Origin: Halonotius pteroides
GTDB lineage: Archaea; Halobacteriota; Halobacteria; Halobacteriales; Haloferacaceae
Direction: 5' to 3'
DNA length: 64,000 bases
Assembly: GCF_003605635.1 (NCBI RefSeq)
Contig: NZ_QMDW01000008.1
Coordinates: 82,023-146,022 of the forward strand
This document shows positions 8,703-18,377 of this stretch, piece by piece. The stretch's first letter is position 1. Each line of letters starts with the position of its first letter. The translations under genes and the position numbers were made by a program. A model generated the notes under the pieces. It saw nothing but the letters and a program-made list of their open reading frames with translations, did not search any database and was not told where the DNA came from.

Positions 8703-9059
8703 TTAGCGGTGTTGGATATCGTAGGATTTCGAATCCGGCTGGAGTTCCTTTAGCAGCTCTTTCATCTGCTGTTCGTCGATTCGATCCTGGACGCGGCCGC
8801 TCTGGGCGAGGGCAACAACCTGCTGTTTGACCTGTTTGGCGACCTGTGGCTTCGACATCTCGACGGCGTTGAGCCGCTGGCGCGCCCCATCGGTCAGATG
8901 TTTTTTCAGGACGGCCTCACGTTGGGCCTCGGCCTGTTGTTGGGCAGCTTGCTGACGTTCAGCGGGGTCGCCCTCGCCGCCCTGTTGTTGCTGTTTGAGT
9001 TCCTTCCGCTTCTGCTCGCGGAGTTCTTCGAGTCGATCGTCGTCAGGGCTGTTGCTCAT
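8703..9059 (-). CDS. PDCD5-family DNA-binding protein
   Basis: A 118-residue highly charged helical protein. The N-terminal half is a glutamine- and lysine-rich helix ([14 protein letters not shown]), and the second half carries the conserved PDCD5 core with [20 protein letters not shown]. Archaeal members are small nucleic-acid-binding three-helix proteins related to eukaryotic programmed cell death 5. The start [16 protein letters not shown] was preferred over one nine codons upstream, since family members begin here. It lies between rps19e and the PP-loop gene in the same direction, the usual archaeal order. Confidence 0.9.
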   Translation of the reverse strand: MSNSPDDDRLEELREQKRKELKQQQQGGEGDPAERQQAAQQQAEAQREAVLKKHLTDGARQRLNAVEMSKPQVAKQVKQQVVALAQSGRVQDRIDEQQMKELLKELQPDSKSYDIQHR

Positions 9060-9107
9060 ACATGATATATCGTCGTGCAGCCCCAAAAACGGTTTCGGAC
9101 AATCAAA

Positions 9108-9563
9108 TCAGGCGTAGCGTTCGAGTTCGGGGTTGTCGAGGTCATCGAAGACATCTTTTGCGACCTCGTCGAGGAAGGCATCGCCCTCGGCGGTGGTGCG
9201 GCGACCCTCGCCTTGAGCCGTCTGGATGAGCCCGTCGTCTTCGAGTTGGATCAGGAGTTCACGGATGATCTTTGTCGAGCCATCGACCTGTGTAGCAGGG
9301 GCAACGGCGTAGCGGTTCGAGCCGCCTTTTGTACCGCCGTATCCGGTCGAAAGTCGTTCGACGCCGATCGGGCCCTCGATAGCAACCTTTCGGAGGAGGC
9401 TGGCCCCGCGTCGCTCCCAGAAGTCATCCTGTTGGGGTGGCAGTTCGCGGTCGTGGCTCGTTTTCGTGTACTCAACCCACTCCGGCGTTTCGAGCCGGTC
9501 TGCAAGCCGGTCGGCGAGCTCCTCGATGAGCTCCTCCGGCGGCACGTCGTAGAGAGTTACCAT
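9108..9563 (-). CDS. rps19e: Ribosomal protein S19e
   Basis: A 151-residue small-subunit ribosomal protein found only in archaea and eukaryotes, needed for late 30S/40S maturation. The recognisable segments are MVTLYDVPPEELIEELA at the start, the WERRGASLLRK helix at about 49-59 and the GYGGTKGGSNRY loop at about 74-85. Length and sequence are standard for haloarchaea. It is 48 bp upstream of the PDCD5 gene and probably in the same operon. Confidence 0.95.
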   Translation of the reverse strand: MVTLYDVPPEELIEELADRLADRLETPEWVEYTKTSHDRELPPQQDDFWERRGASLLRKVAIEGPIGVERLSTGYGGTKGGSNRYAVAPATQVDGSTKIIRELLIQLEDDGLIQTAQGEGRRTTAEGDAFLDEVAKDVFDDLDNPELERYA

Positions 9564-9805
9564 AGGGCCGTATTCCGGTTTGGTGCGTTTAAAGGCATCG
9601 TATCGACGCCGCAGCCGCCGTCTGCCGGCCGATTTCGTGCGAGACGGTCACAAGCGCGACCCTTACCAAGGACAGTGAAACGCTGATGGCTATCTCGAGG
9701 CTGAGAGATCGAACGCTCCAAAAGACAGAGATTGCATCTTATACAGGTATCAGCGGGAGGCAGAGAAGATGCAGAGTGTGTCAGTTTGAAAACTGAAAGT
9801 GGCTA

Positions 9806-11674
9806 TTAGCTATTCAGCTTGGGAAGCTTAACAACAAACACGGATCCCTCTGGTTCGTTGTCAACTACCTCGACTCTTCCATTATTCCGTCCGACAACTT
9901 TCTTCACCAAATAGAGGCCTAGACCGGTTCCGTCACTTTCTAGCCCGCTATTGCCTTCCTCAAACATGGCCTCTTTATGACGATCAGGAATCCCCGGGCC
10001 ATTATCAGCAATCTCAATTATTGCATCTGACGCTGTTTGGCTCACCGAGACGGTTACTTCAGGAACTTCTTTGGTATTATGCTGAATTGCGTTGCTCAAT
10101 AGATTTCTGAAGACTGATTCCAGCATGTCACTACCTACGACATCGATATTAGGAATCTGACCACGGGTTTCAATTTGGGATCTTGGGTAGCTGTTGTTTA
10201 TGTTCTTGATCTGTTGGGGTAGAATGTTATTAAGATTTACAAACTCATCAGGTTGCCCTGCCTGAAGAACCATGTCTGTCACGTCTCTTGCGGTTTCTGT
10301 TACTTCAACCGCATTGGTGACACACTTACTGATCTTCTGTGGCTCCTCAAATTCATCTGTTCTGTTTGCCAATCGGTCTGCGTACGCGGAGATTAATTGT
10401 AGGTCGTTCCGAATGTCATGGCGAACGATCTTGTTGACGATTCTGAGATTGTCTCGCTGCTCTTCAACTGTTTTCTCACGTTGTTGCAATTGTTCGTGCG
10501 TTTGGATTCGTGAGAGCACCGCTGTTGCGTTCGTAGCTAACGTATTAGCTAACGTTATATCTCGATCAGAGAATGCATCAGTTTCGGTAGACGAAACCAA
10601 GAGCACGCCTTGATCGCCTAACGGAAATGCGATCTCACTTTGAATCTCTGTTTGATCGTTGTAGATCTCGTCAGCGGCTTGGAGGTCGTGATAGATTTGT
10701 GGTTCCCCTGTTTTGTATGCCTGCCAGCCAATCCCCTCATTGAGAACTGGTGGCTCCTCAATAACTTGTTTACTCTTGTGGGAGACGCTTACAGGAGCCA
10801 GCCCCCCGGCGGTTTCATCATACAAATGAACACCATTCATCGCAAAGCCGATCGACTCTCTAATCGTGGTCGTAACCACCTCAGCAACCTCCTGTACTGT
10901 TGTCGCGGAAGCCATCTGGTGGGTTGCATCTAACAAGGCGTTTAGCGCATCTTGATATTGTTTCCTTTCAGTGATATCTTGGATAATACCAAGGAGATAT
11001 TTCTCGTTACCAATTGTTTCAATGCTTGCTGTAGTCGACCCCCAAAGTGTATCACCGTTTACTGTTTTTAGTTTGAACTCCTTATCTTGAACTGAACCAG
11101 AGTCATGAACCTCTTTGAGCAGTGCTTCTCTATCGCTGGGGTCTGCACACAAATCTTGTACCGAGTGGTTTTTTGCCTCAGTTTTTGATTCAGCGTCAAA
11201 CATCTCAACCATGGCGCTATTTACAAAACTAAATTCGCCATCAGCTTCCAACTCATTTTGGCCAACTGCCACCGGCAGATTCTCCACTATCTGTTCATAA
11301 CGTGTGAGTTCAATCTCTCGTTGTTTTCGGTCGCTTATATCGGTAAAAAGTATTGAAGCACCGTCGTTGCTCGGATAGATCCGCACCTCGAACCAACGGT
11401 CAAGTTCTGTATTGTATCGCTCATAACTAGTTTGAGTCTGTTCAGTAAGCGATTTTTTGATTTTATCTTCGGCGATTGTGTCAACGGTTTTAGGAAATGC
11501 TTTCCAAATAGTCTGTCCGCGGAGTTCCACTTCGGATCTTTCTAGCAATTTTTCTGCCTTTTTGTTTAAATACGTACACCGATACTCTTGATTAATAGAA
11601 ACGATTGCATCAGATACTCGTTCCACTATTCGTTGGTGGACATCTTGTGGAGGAAGATCTCCGGCTTCGGACAT
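9806..11674 (-). CDS. PAS-PAS-GAF sensor histidine kinase
   Basis: A 622-residue soluble kinase with no membrane helix. Order: PAS at about 12-117, a second PAS with PAC at about 125-237 (LLGIIQDITERKQ), GAF at about 245-395, a dimerisation helix with the phospho-accepting His419 in IVRHDIRNDLQLIS, and a HATPase domain (N box NLLSNAIQHN; G1 DNGPGIP; G2 GTGLGLYLV). It should autophosphorylate after a cytoplasmic signal such as redox, light or a small molecule. No response regulator gene is nearby. The gene is clearly AT-richer than the neighbours and uses codons like AAT, TTA and AGA more often, a sign of transfer. Confidence 0.9.
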   Translation of the reverse strand: MSEAGDLPPQDVHQRIVERVSDAIVSINQEYRCTYLNKKAEKLLERSEVELRGQTIWKAFPKTVDTIAEDKIKKSLTEQTQTSYERYNTELDRWFEVRIYPSNDGASILFTDISDRKQREIELTRYEQIVENLPVAVGQNELEADGEFSFVNSAMVEMFDAESKTEAKNHSVQDLCADPSDREALLKEVHDSGSVQDKEFKLKTVNGDTLWGSTTASIETIGNEKYLLGIIQDITERKQYQDALNALLDATHQMASATTVQEVAEVVTTTIRESIGFAMNGVHLYDETAGGLAPVSVSHKSKQVIEEPPVLNEGIGWQAYKTGEPQIYHDLQAADEIYNDQTEIQSEIAFPLGDQGVLLVSSTETDAFSDRDITLANTLATNATAVLSRIQTHEQLQQREKTVEEQRDNLRIVNKIVRHDIRNDLQLISAYADRLANRTDEFEEPQKISKCVTNAVEVTETARDVTDMVLQAGQPDEFVNLNNILPQQIKNINNSYPRSQIETRGQIPNIDVVGSDMLESVFRNLLSNAIQHNTKEVPEVTVSVSQTASDAIIEIADNGPGIPDRHKEAMFEEGNSGLESDGTGLGLYLVKKVVGRNNGRVEVVDNEPEGSVFVVKLPKLNS

Positions 11675-12008
11675 TGGTCACCACACGGTAGCATCATTCA
11701 TTATTATTTCGATAAACTAATGTCCGTTATCATGACGAACTAACCGTTTGACACGACCTTACCCGTTAAATATCAGACATTATGATTGTTTTCAGATCCG
11801 AATCCACTTGATTTGAAGAGATGAGTCCGAACGGCCGTGCCTCGGAAATGACACGTATATTAACGATTCCACCGGAGATTTCATTAAGGGTCTGTTGGAC
11901 AACAGGCTCGGTATCTATCGTGAGGATACAAACTTAGATATCGTCAAGCCCTCAGACTTCCTCAGTATCTCGTTTCCAGCCACGTGAGAGCAGAGCCACT
12001 TCAACAAT

Positions 12009-12229
12009 TCACCAGGCTGATGAGAAGAGATAAATAAGTAGTGCTACCCATAAAATAACGGCTAAGAGCCCCTGTAGCGACACTATATCTACCACATCAT
12101 CCAGTTGCGTCCTGTCGAAGTAAGGATTCGATAAGCTGATTAACACTACCCCAGATATACTACTCTGAGCTAATCCACGCTGCAATCCGATGAGTAGAAC
12201 TGCGTGAAGGGTACGCGCTGTCTATTCAT
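12009..12229 (-). pseudogene. Candidate frameshifted small membrane protein
   Basis: The gap between the two kinases (11675-12378) is AT-rich. On the minus strand an open frame at 12221-12009 encodes 70 residues ending at TGA, with two hydrophobic segments (TLHAVLLIGL and LLAVILWVALLIYLFSSAW) but no good start. An ATG at 12227-12229 lies one reading frame away and would join after four codons with a 1-nt shift. A TATA-like stretch (ACTTATATTTTC on the minus strand, about 12285-12296) lies about 60 nt upstream. It could be a broken gene or chance; I recognise no family. Nothing else in the gap is supported. Confidence 0.3.
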
Positions 12230-12378
12230 AACTCGGCAGAACATTTTATCCAGTAGCCGATAGGTAGCTGAGTGGCCGATACCGAAAATATAAGTATCAC
12301 ACAGAGCACTAGTAATTACACTTCACTGATGGATAGTTGAGGTGGTTGCTAGTACTATGTCTGAAGGTCATATTATTA

Positions 12379-13821
12379 TCAACTCGTATTTGACTTACCC
12401 ACCTCAACACCCATGAAAACAAATTTTGCCCCACCAGTTGAACTATCCATTATCTTAATATCCCATCCATGGGCGTCAGCAACGCGTTTCACGATTGGCA
12501 ATCCCAGTCCTGTGCCGTTCTGTGAGGATGTCTCCCCATATTCGAAGACTTTCTCGCGGTCATCAGGATCAATGCCAGTGCCGTTGTCTGCGAGATAAAA
12601 CCCGCCACAGTTGCTTCGTGTCGACGTCCCAATTGCGGAGTACTCCTCGACCTCAATCGTGACCGATTCGTCGTTGTGTTCGATAGCGTTTCGATACAGG
12701 TTCTCGAACATTCGACACATTCGGTCAGGGTTGCATTCGATAGTGAGTTCATCTCTGATATGCAGGTCAGCATCGGCTGTCTCGACGCTTTGCCACGCTC
12801 TATCAGCAATCTCCGAAATAGACACATAACTTAGATCTTCGGCAGCACCTGATTCGTTATACAACGCAAGTGTGTCGTCAATTAATGCTCGCATGCGACC
12901 CGCAGCACGCTCAATTTTCATCACCTGACTGGCATTCTCTTCTGTTTTAAGCTGTTGAGAGTAGCCGTCGATAATATTGAGCGGATTCCGGATGTCGTGG
13001 GTGAGAATAGAGACGAACTGCTCTAACTGCTCCTTTTGTTGGCGTACCTGTTCACGTTGCTTTTTGCGAGTTGAGATGTCACGCAGAACACCCGCTGCAC
13101 CGTTGTACAGCCCGTCCTGCAGCAGTACTCCGATGTGGTCTTCACAAACGATCACATCTCCTCCTTTTGTTTTGATTTCCACCTCAACGGTCTTGTCTGC
13201 TGGGCCGTCATCTGAGAGGATGTCTCGGATAGCCTCTCGAACCCGCTTTTGTGACTCGTGTGACTTGAGCAGGTGTGGGTGAGAGTTCATCAGCTCGTCT
13301 TTGGTGTACCCGGTGAGGTCAGCGAACGCATCGTTGACGTAGGTGAATTTCGGATCAGAGTCGCAGACATAAACTGGATCACCGAGTGCCTTAACGATCG
13401 TATTTAGTCTGTTGTGCGCTTCTCTTAGCCCTTCCTGTCTGGTTGTGATGTCAACGATGAACAACCCAAGTGTGGCGTCTGATTTGCCCGTCAGCGGTTC
13501 ACCGTCGATCGTCACGTACTCAGTCAATCCATTATCGCCGGTGATGGCGTACTGTCCGGTCAGCGGGGTTCTATCCTTGAGAACCGTATCAAACAGATCT
13601 AGTTCCTCGCTCGGTTCCCGATCACTATTTGACGGCAACTCGAAGACCCGGCCCGATTGGCACAGTTCCGGCAGCGGAGCGTCAACAGCGATATTGAAAT
13701 CTATGGTATTACTGCGCTCTCTCACTGTGAGAGTCTCATCTACCACGATGGCCTCCCTGTTTTGATTGCCCGTCGCCCTAATCACCGATTCGGTTATTAC
13801 TTCTGACGGATCGTCACTCAT
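12379..13821 (-). CDS. PAS sensor histidine kinase
   Basis: A 480-residue soluble kinase from ATG 13821 (MSDDPSEVITESVIRATGNQ); a TTG ten codons upstream is in frame but less likely. Order: an N-terminal PAS-like region (about 20-130), a PAS/PAC domain (about 140-255; YVNDAFADLTGYTKDE), a coiled linker, the His-box LTHDIRNPLNIIDGY with His about 275, and a HATPase domain with DNGTGIDPDD and GTGLGLPIV. No receiver domain is attached and no response regulator lies nearby. It is unlike the other kinase here outside the catalytic core, so they are not tandem duplicates. Also AT-rich relative to the flanking core genes. The 293-bp gap upstream shows no gene. Confidence 0.9.
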   Translation of the reverse strand: MSDDPSEVITESVIRATGNQNREAIVVDETLTVRERSNTIDFNIAVDAPLPELCQSGRVFELPSNSDREPSEELDLFDTVLKDRTPLTGQYAITGDNGLTEYVTIDGEPLTGKSDATLGLFIVDITTRQEGLREAHNRLNTIVKALGDPVYVCDSDPKFTYVNDAFADLTGYTKDELMNSHPHLLKSHESQKRVREAIRDILSDDGPADKTVEVEIKTKGGDVIVCEDHIGVLLQDGLYNGAAGVLRDISTRKKQREQVRQQKEQLEQFVSILTHDIRNPLNIIDGYSQQLKTEENASQVMKIERAAGRMRALIDDTLALYNESGAAEDLSYVSISEIADRAWQSVETADADLHIRDELTIECNPDRMCRMFENLYRNAIEHNDESVTIEVEEYSAIGTSTRSNCGGFYLADNGTGIDPDDREKVFEYGETSSQNGTGLGLPIVKRVADAHGWDIKIMDSSTGGAKFVFMGVEVGKSNTS

Positions 13822-14114
13822 GGCCCGGAACACCGCAGTATATCTGACCAAACATAATAATAATTACTCCTAAATAGGCTTCAGTATGTAACACCGTCAC
13901 TACCATACCGAGGTTGTCCTAATTGTTGTCGTTTAACCGTAAGCTAACTACTTGTACAGTGACTCTACCTACCACACGATAATGAAACAGTGGGTAGTCA
14001 AAATCATCTCAAAGTACTCAAACAGAAACCCTCAGCCTCTCACTATTCTTAAATTATTACGTACAATTCAATCTTAATCTAATAGGATCTTGTGGATGGG
14101 TTCATCATCATCCC

Positions 14115-15155
14115 TCAGCGACGCGACTGACGATACCAGCCGACGGCCGACTCCGCGAAAACAAGCCCACCCAGTGTCGTCGGCAGCCAGTAGGCAAATC
14201 CTCGAAACAAGACGACCCCAGTGACGGCCGTCGCCGGCGACACCGTCGTCAACGGCGTTCCGACGAGAACGGCGACCAGCGCGCTCTCGATGCCGCCGGC
14301 TCCACCCGGCAACGGGAGGGCCAACGCGACCGACGCCAGCGGCAGCGCGACGAAGGCGGCCACCGCGGAGATCGGCGTGCCGATGGCCGCGAAAGCGGCC
14401 CACAATGCCAGCAGTTGACACAGCCAGCCGGCCACTGAGTAGCCGAGAACAGCCAGGAGGGATCGGCGGTCAGCCGCGATGTGTTCGAGATCATCGACAA
14501 AGCCCGCGACGCGGTCGGCGACAGTCGCCCGATCCGGGGCCGAGAGCCGCGGGACGATCGCCGCAAGCCAGCAAAGAAGCTGGGTCAGCCCATCGATACA
14601 TCGGGTTGTGATGCCGCGGCGGCGACGCCAAAGCCTAACCGCACCACCGCACCCCACGACAACCGCGGCGACGACAGCGGCGGCTGCAACGGTGAGCTGG
14701 CCCGCAAGCGAGCCGGCGACCGCGAGCCATGTCAGCCCACCGAGCGCAAAGCCCACCGACGAAACGATATTGACCGCGTCGACAGCAGCCATTGCCGCCA
14801 GCCCGCGCTCGTAGGGAACGCTGGTGCGCTCGGCGACCAACAACGTCGTCAACGGCTCGCCGCCAGCGTTGCCGAAGGGGGTAACGTTGTTTGCAAACCC
14901 CGCGCCGGCCGACAACAACAGGCCGGTCCACGGCGAGATGACCGCGTCATAGCTCCGGAGCGCGGCGCGCATGCCTAACCCCCAACAGGCGACCCAGCCA
15001 CCGATCAGGGCGGCGACGGTGGCGACACCGCTACGGTCAGCCTGCTTGAGCGACTGCACGACATTGTCGATGCCGACAACCCACGCGAGGACGGTGATGA
15101 CGGCGGCTGCCAGCAGAAAGCCCGCCAGCGTCGTCCGCAACCGGTCGCGTGCCAT
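14115..15155 (-). CDS. UPF0104/AglD-like flippase-type membrane protein
   Basis: A 346-residue membrane protein with about eight helices, of the lysylphosphatidylglycerol synthase TM / UPF0104 family. The family signature is seen in the region GFANNVTPFGNAGGEPLTTL (about 90-109) and the glycine/proline-rich LPGGAGGIESALVAVLVG near 295. Bacterial relatives move lipids across the membrane; haloarchaeal relatives include the C-terminal part of AglD. The substrate here is unknown. The start MARDRLRTTLAGFLLAA puts a helix right after a basic tip. It is divergent from thiL, 108 bp away. Confidence 0.8.
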   Translation of the reverse strand: MARDRLRTTLAGFLLAAAVITVLAWVVGIDNVVQSLKQADRSGVATVAALIGGWVACWGLGMRAALRSYDAVISPWTGLLLSAGAGFANNVTPFGNAGGEPLTTLLVAERTSVPYERGLAAMAAVDAVNIVSSVGFALGGLTWLAVAGSLAGQLTVAAAAVVAAVVVGCGGAVRLWRRRRGITTRCIDGLTQLLCWLAAIVPRLSAPDRATVADRVAGFVDDLEHIAADRRSLLAVLGYSVAGWLCQLLALWAAFAAIGTPISAVAAFVALPLASVALALPLPGGAGGIESALVAVLVGTPLTTVSPATAVTGVVLFRGFAYWLPTTLGGLVFAESAVGWYRQSRR

Positions 15156-15263
15156 ACCGAGGCGTCGGGCAGGGCGACAATCAACGCACCGATCGGACGC
15201 GTGGCCGGGAGCGGCTCAAGAGCATACGCTTTTGTCGCCGAGGCGAAAACGATAGATAACCTG

Positions 15264-16142
15264 ATGGACGAACGTGCGGCGCTCCGACAGCTCGCGGCGA
15301 CCCTCCCGTATGCCGGCGATGACGCCGCCGTCGTTGACGACACGGCGATCACGACCGACATGCTCCATGAGACAACGGATTTTCCCGCGGGAACGACACG
15401 CTACACCGCTGGCTGGCGGTCGGTCGCCGCCTCGCTGTCGGATCTCGCGGCTGTCGGCGCAAGCCCGACCGCGGCGGTCGCCGCCTACGCTGACACCGCC
15501 TTCGACGGTGAGACACTCAGCGAGTTCATCGACGGCGCGCAAGCAGTCTGTGCGGCTGTCGATGCCGAATACGTCGGTGGCGATCTCGATACCCACAGCG
15601 AGTTCACCATAGCGACAACGGCGATCGGTGCCGTCGACGAGTCGGTCGACCGCGCGGGGGCAACCCCCGGCAACCGGGTCGTCGTCACCGGTAGATTCGG
15701 GCGGAGCGCGGCCGCCCTCCGGTATTTCGAGCAGGAAGCGTTCGACACCGCCAACGATCTCTTTCAGTTCACCCCGCGGGTCGACACCGGCCGCACGCTT
15801 GCCGGCGTAGCGACGGCGATGATGGACTCCAGTGATGGCTTAGCGCGGTCGCTGCACCAGCTCGCCGAGGCCAGCGACTGTGGGTTCGCGATCAATCGCG
15901 CGGCCGTCCCCGTCGCCGACGCCCTCAGCGAGGTTGCCGACGACCGCGAGGATCGCTGGGAGGCAGCCGTCCACTTCGGCGAGGACTTCGAGTTGGTGGC
16001 GACAGTGCCGGCCGACGCTGTTGCCGATGTGCGGGCGGCCTCGCCGACACCGCTGACTGAGATCGGTCGCGTTGTCGCCGACGACGAGGGTGTCGGTGTC
16101 GACGGCGAGCCGTTAGCCGATCGTGGTTACACACACGCGTAG
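15264..16142 (+). CDS. thiL: Thiamine-monophosphate kinase
   Basis: A 292-residue AIR-synthase-fold kinase that phosphorylates thiamine monophosphate to the active cofactor thiamine diphosphate. Seen: AGDDAAVVD at about 15-23, a metal/ATP-binding acidic motif; ETTDFPAG; GDLDTHSEFTIATTAIG; MMDSSDGLARSLHQL; and FGEDFELVAT near the C-terminus. The start MDERAALRQL is chosen because family members begin like this; a frame 21 codons longer would read through the promoter. Haloarchaea also salvage thiamine, so this step is needed in either case. Confidence 0.92.
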   Translation: MDERAALRQLAATLPYAGDDAAVVDDTAITTDMLHETTDFPAGTTRYTAGWRSVAASLSDLAAVGASPTAAVAAYADTAFDGETLSEFIDGAQAVCAAVDAEYVGGDLDTHSEFTIATTAIGAVDESVDRAGATPGNRVVVTGRFGRSAAALRYFEQEAFDTANDLFQFTPRVDTGRTLAGVATAMMDSSDGLARSLHQLAEASDCGFAINRAAVPVADALSEVADDREDRWEAAVHFGEDFELVATVPADAVADVRAASPTPLTEIGRVVADDEGVGVDGEPLADRGYTHA

Positions 16143-16211
16143 GGCAGCGGCATCACGTACCGAACGGATCTGTTCTGCGAACACCAAGCTGATCGTTCCA
16201 GTCTTGGATCG

Positions 16212-17354
16212 TCAGCCGACCTGAATCGGCACGAGCATGAAACACAGCGAGCCGAGGGCAAAGGTCAGCAGGCCGACCACCAGACGTGGCAGCCCGATGG
16301 CCGTCTCATCGCCCGGATCGGCGGGCCCCTTGTAGGCGATAACCAACGAGAACAGCCCCCAAAACGCCCAGAGTCCGACCGAGTCGTTGAGTCCAAGATC
16401 ACGGACGTAGTACAGGTAGCCGGCGATTGTCACAAGAACAGCCGGCACCAGCGCGGCGATCGTCTCCTGTCGCTGTCCAACCATCGCGCGTACCATATGA
16501 CCGCCATCAAGTTGGCCAACCGGGAGCAGATTCAGGAAGGTGAAAAACATCCCAACCCAGCCACCGATGATGACCGGGTGGGGATTGAGGCCCGGATCGC
16601 TGTAGACCACCGGCTCACCGATCGCCCACGCGATGAGATCCATCAACGGCGGGTTGTTGAACACGATCGACTCGGCAGACTGGGACTGTTCGACGACGCG
16701 AGCCGGTAGTTCAACCGGGCCCAACGAGAGCCCGATAGCGGTGACAGCGATGGTGGCGACAAGGCCGGCGATCGGGCCGGCAACGCCGATATCGAAGAGC
16801 GCTTTCCGATCCGGCATCCGGCTTTTCATCTTGATGATCGCCCCCAGCGTGCCGAAGGGGAATACGAAGGGAAGGACATACGGCAGCGAGACGGTCACAT
16901 CGTGGTACCGGCCCATCGCGTAGTGGCCCAACTCGTGGGTCATGAGCACGCCGAGAACGGCGGCACTAAAGGGCCACGCCTGCAGCACCGCCAGCGGGTT
17001 GGCAACGATCTCCGAAAACGGGACAAAATACCAGCCGACGGCCCCGACAATCAGCGTCGAAATGATCGTCGCGGCAAACAGCGCGATGTTTGTCCACGGC
17101 ACGCCCTCGTTGCCGACGCTGCCGGACTCGATGGCGACGAGAGCGGTGCCATCGGCTCCACTGGGGGTCGCAAGCTTGAGCTCGTAGCCGGCTTCCTGAA
17201 ACGCCGGCCACAGCTCCTTGTGAAGTCGTTGTTCGGGGATCAACGGCTCACCGTAGTAGATAATCCGGTCGCCGTCGATCCGCACATCACTGAGCTGGTA
17301 CCACGTTTCAAGCCCCTCCGGGCGGGGGATCGACTCCGGCTCAGCCATCGTCAC
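16212..17354 (-). CDS. Site-2 protease family (M50) membrane metalloprotease
   Basis: A 380-residue intramembrane zinc protease. A soluble N-terminal domain (1-85) is followed by about seven helices. The zinc site HELGH is at 140-144 inside a helix and the third ligand is in LLPVGQLDGGH at about 282-292, the standard S2P pair. These enzymes cut membrane-bound substrates such as anti-sigma-like proteins; archaeal substrates are mostly unknown. The soluble N-terminal domain with TWYQLSDVRIDGDRIIYYG is typical of the haloarchaeal branch. It stands alone between convergent thiL and the MoaE gene. Confidence 0.9.
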   Translation of the reverse strand: MTMAEPESIPRPEGLETWYQLSDVRIDGDRIIYYGEPLIPEQRLHKELWPAFQEAGYELKLATPSGADGTALVAIESGSVGNEGVPWTNIALFAATIISTLIVGAVGWYFVPFSEIVANPLAVLQAWPFSAAVLGVLMTHELGHYAMGRYHDVTVSLPYVLPFVFPFGTLGAIIKMKSRMPDRKALFDIGVAGPIAGLVATIAVTAIGLSLGPVELPARVVEQSQSAESIVFNNPPLMDLIAWAIGEPVVYSDPGLNPHPVIIGGWVGMFFTFLNLLPVGQLDGGHMVRAMVGQRQETIAALVPAVLVTIAGYLYYVRDLGLNDSVGLWAFWGLFSLVIAYKGPADPGDETAIGLPRLVVGLLTFALGSLCFMLVPIQVG

Positions 17355-17429
17355 CCATTACGAACGAGTACGTGGCAGAGAGGCATAAACGCTTGTCGTC
17401 GTCGCCATGCCTGCCGACGGCGACGCCGT

Positions 17430-18248
17430 CTACTCCCCCCGCTCGTGGAGCCAAAACTCGTCGGCTTCGGTTGTTTCCTTCTTGAAGATCGGCACCTCGG
17501 CTTTCAGGCGGTTGATCCCATCTTCCACAGTGCGAAACGCTTCCTCGCGGTGGCCTGCCAACACAACGACAAAGACGATGTCCTCGCCCGGGCCCATGGC
17601 GCCAACGCGGTGGTGCATCACCACCTCGAAAACGCCCTCGCGGTCGGTGAGGTCGTCGCTGATGGCGGCCATCCGTTCGTCGGCGACACCCTCGTATTTC
17701 TCGAAGGCGAGCTGTTCGGTGCGGTCGTCCTCGGGGCTATCTTTGACGCGAACCCGACCCGTAAAGGTCGCAATCGCGCCGGATCGCTCGGCCAGCGGCG
17801 AGGCCTCAACCCGGTCGATGAGCGTCTCCAGGGTGACGTGTGGCTCGACATCATCGATCTGGGCAGCGAGGTCTGGGATGTCAGCGGCGTCGGCGGTCGG
17901 TGCCTCGGCGACGACGTTCGCTGGCTCGGGGGTACTGTCGCCAACGACGACCGTTGGCAGTCGATGATGGCTTGTGCCGGCAACGACGGCGTACGCGTAG
18001 TCGGACGCAAGCGAATCTAGGAGGTCGACAAGCGAGCGGTCGTCGCCGCGGCCGACCCACCGACCGTCGCTTGTGAGACTGAATCGGCCGTCGGCGGTAG
18101 TGGACGCACCCTCAGCGACAGCAACATCGTCAACAGCATCGCCGTAGTCGACGGTGGCGACCCGGCCCTCGTGCGTCTCGGCGATGCGGGTAGCGAGCGC
18201 GCCAGCGACCGCTGAGGCGTCGCCGCCGACCACACAGAGCGTTTGCAT
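17430..18248 (-). CDS. Molybdopterin synthase catalytic subunit with N-terminal MobB-like domain
   Basis: A 272-residue fusion. The first 110 residues (MQTLCVVGGDASAVAGALA) look like a MobB-type nucleotide-binding fold with a weakened P-loop. Residues about 125-270 are MoaE: FTGRVRVKDS, EKYEGVADERM, HHRVGAMGPGEDIVFV, HREEAF and PIFKKE with the catalytic lysines. MoaE works with MoaD to put two sulfurs onto precursor Z to make molybdopterin. No moaD is adjacent; mobA for the last step is at 37092 in this window. The fusion is known from haloarchaea. Confidence 0.88.
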   Translation of the reverse strand: MQTLCVVGGDASAVAGALATRIAETHEGRVATVDYGDAVDDVAVAEGASTTADGRFSLTSDGRWVGRGDDRSLVDLLDSLASDYAYAVVAGTSHHRLPTVVVGDSTPEPANVVAEAPTADAADIPDLAAQIDDVEPHVTLETLIDRVEASPLAERSGAIATFTGRVRVKDSPEDDRTEQLAFEKYEGVADERMAAISDDLTDREGVFEVVMHHRVGAMGPGEDIVFVVVLAGHREEAFRTVEDGINRLKAEVPIFKKETTEADEFWLHERGE

Positions 18249-18377
18249 GGGCCATCTACCGCCCCCGATGTGCTTGAGTGTTAGTGTCCTGAGTGACCCG
18301 CCGCCACAACGGCCACTGTTTCACACCGAGAAACACCCCGCCCCGGTTTTTGAGCCGAGGGAGCCTCAACAACACCA

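Noticed and set aside
16902..18020. A 372-codon frame opposite the S2P and MoaE genes.
   Set aside because: Antisense shadow spanning two genes with clear motifs.
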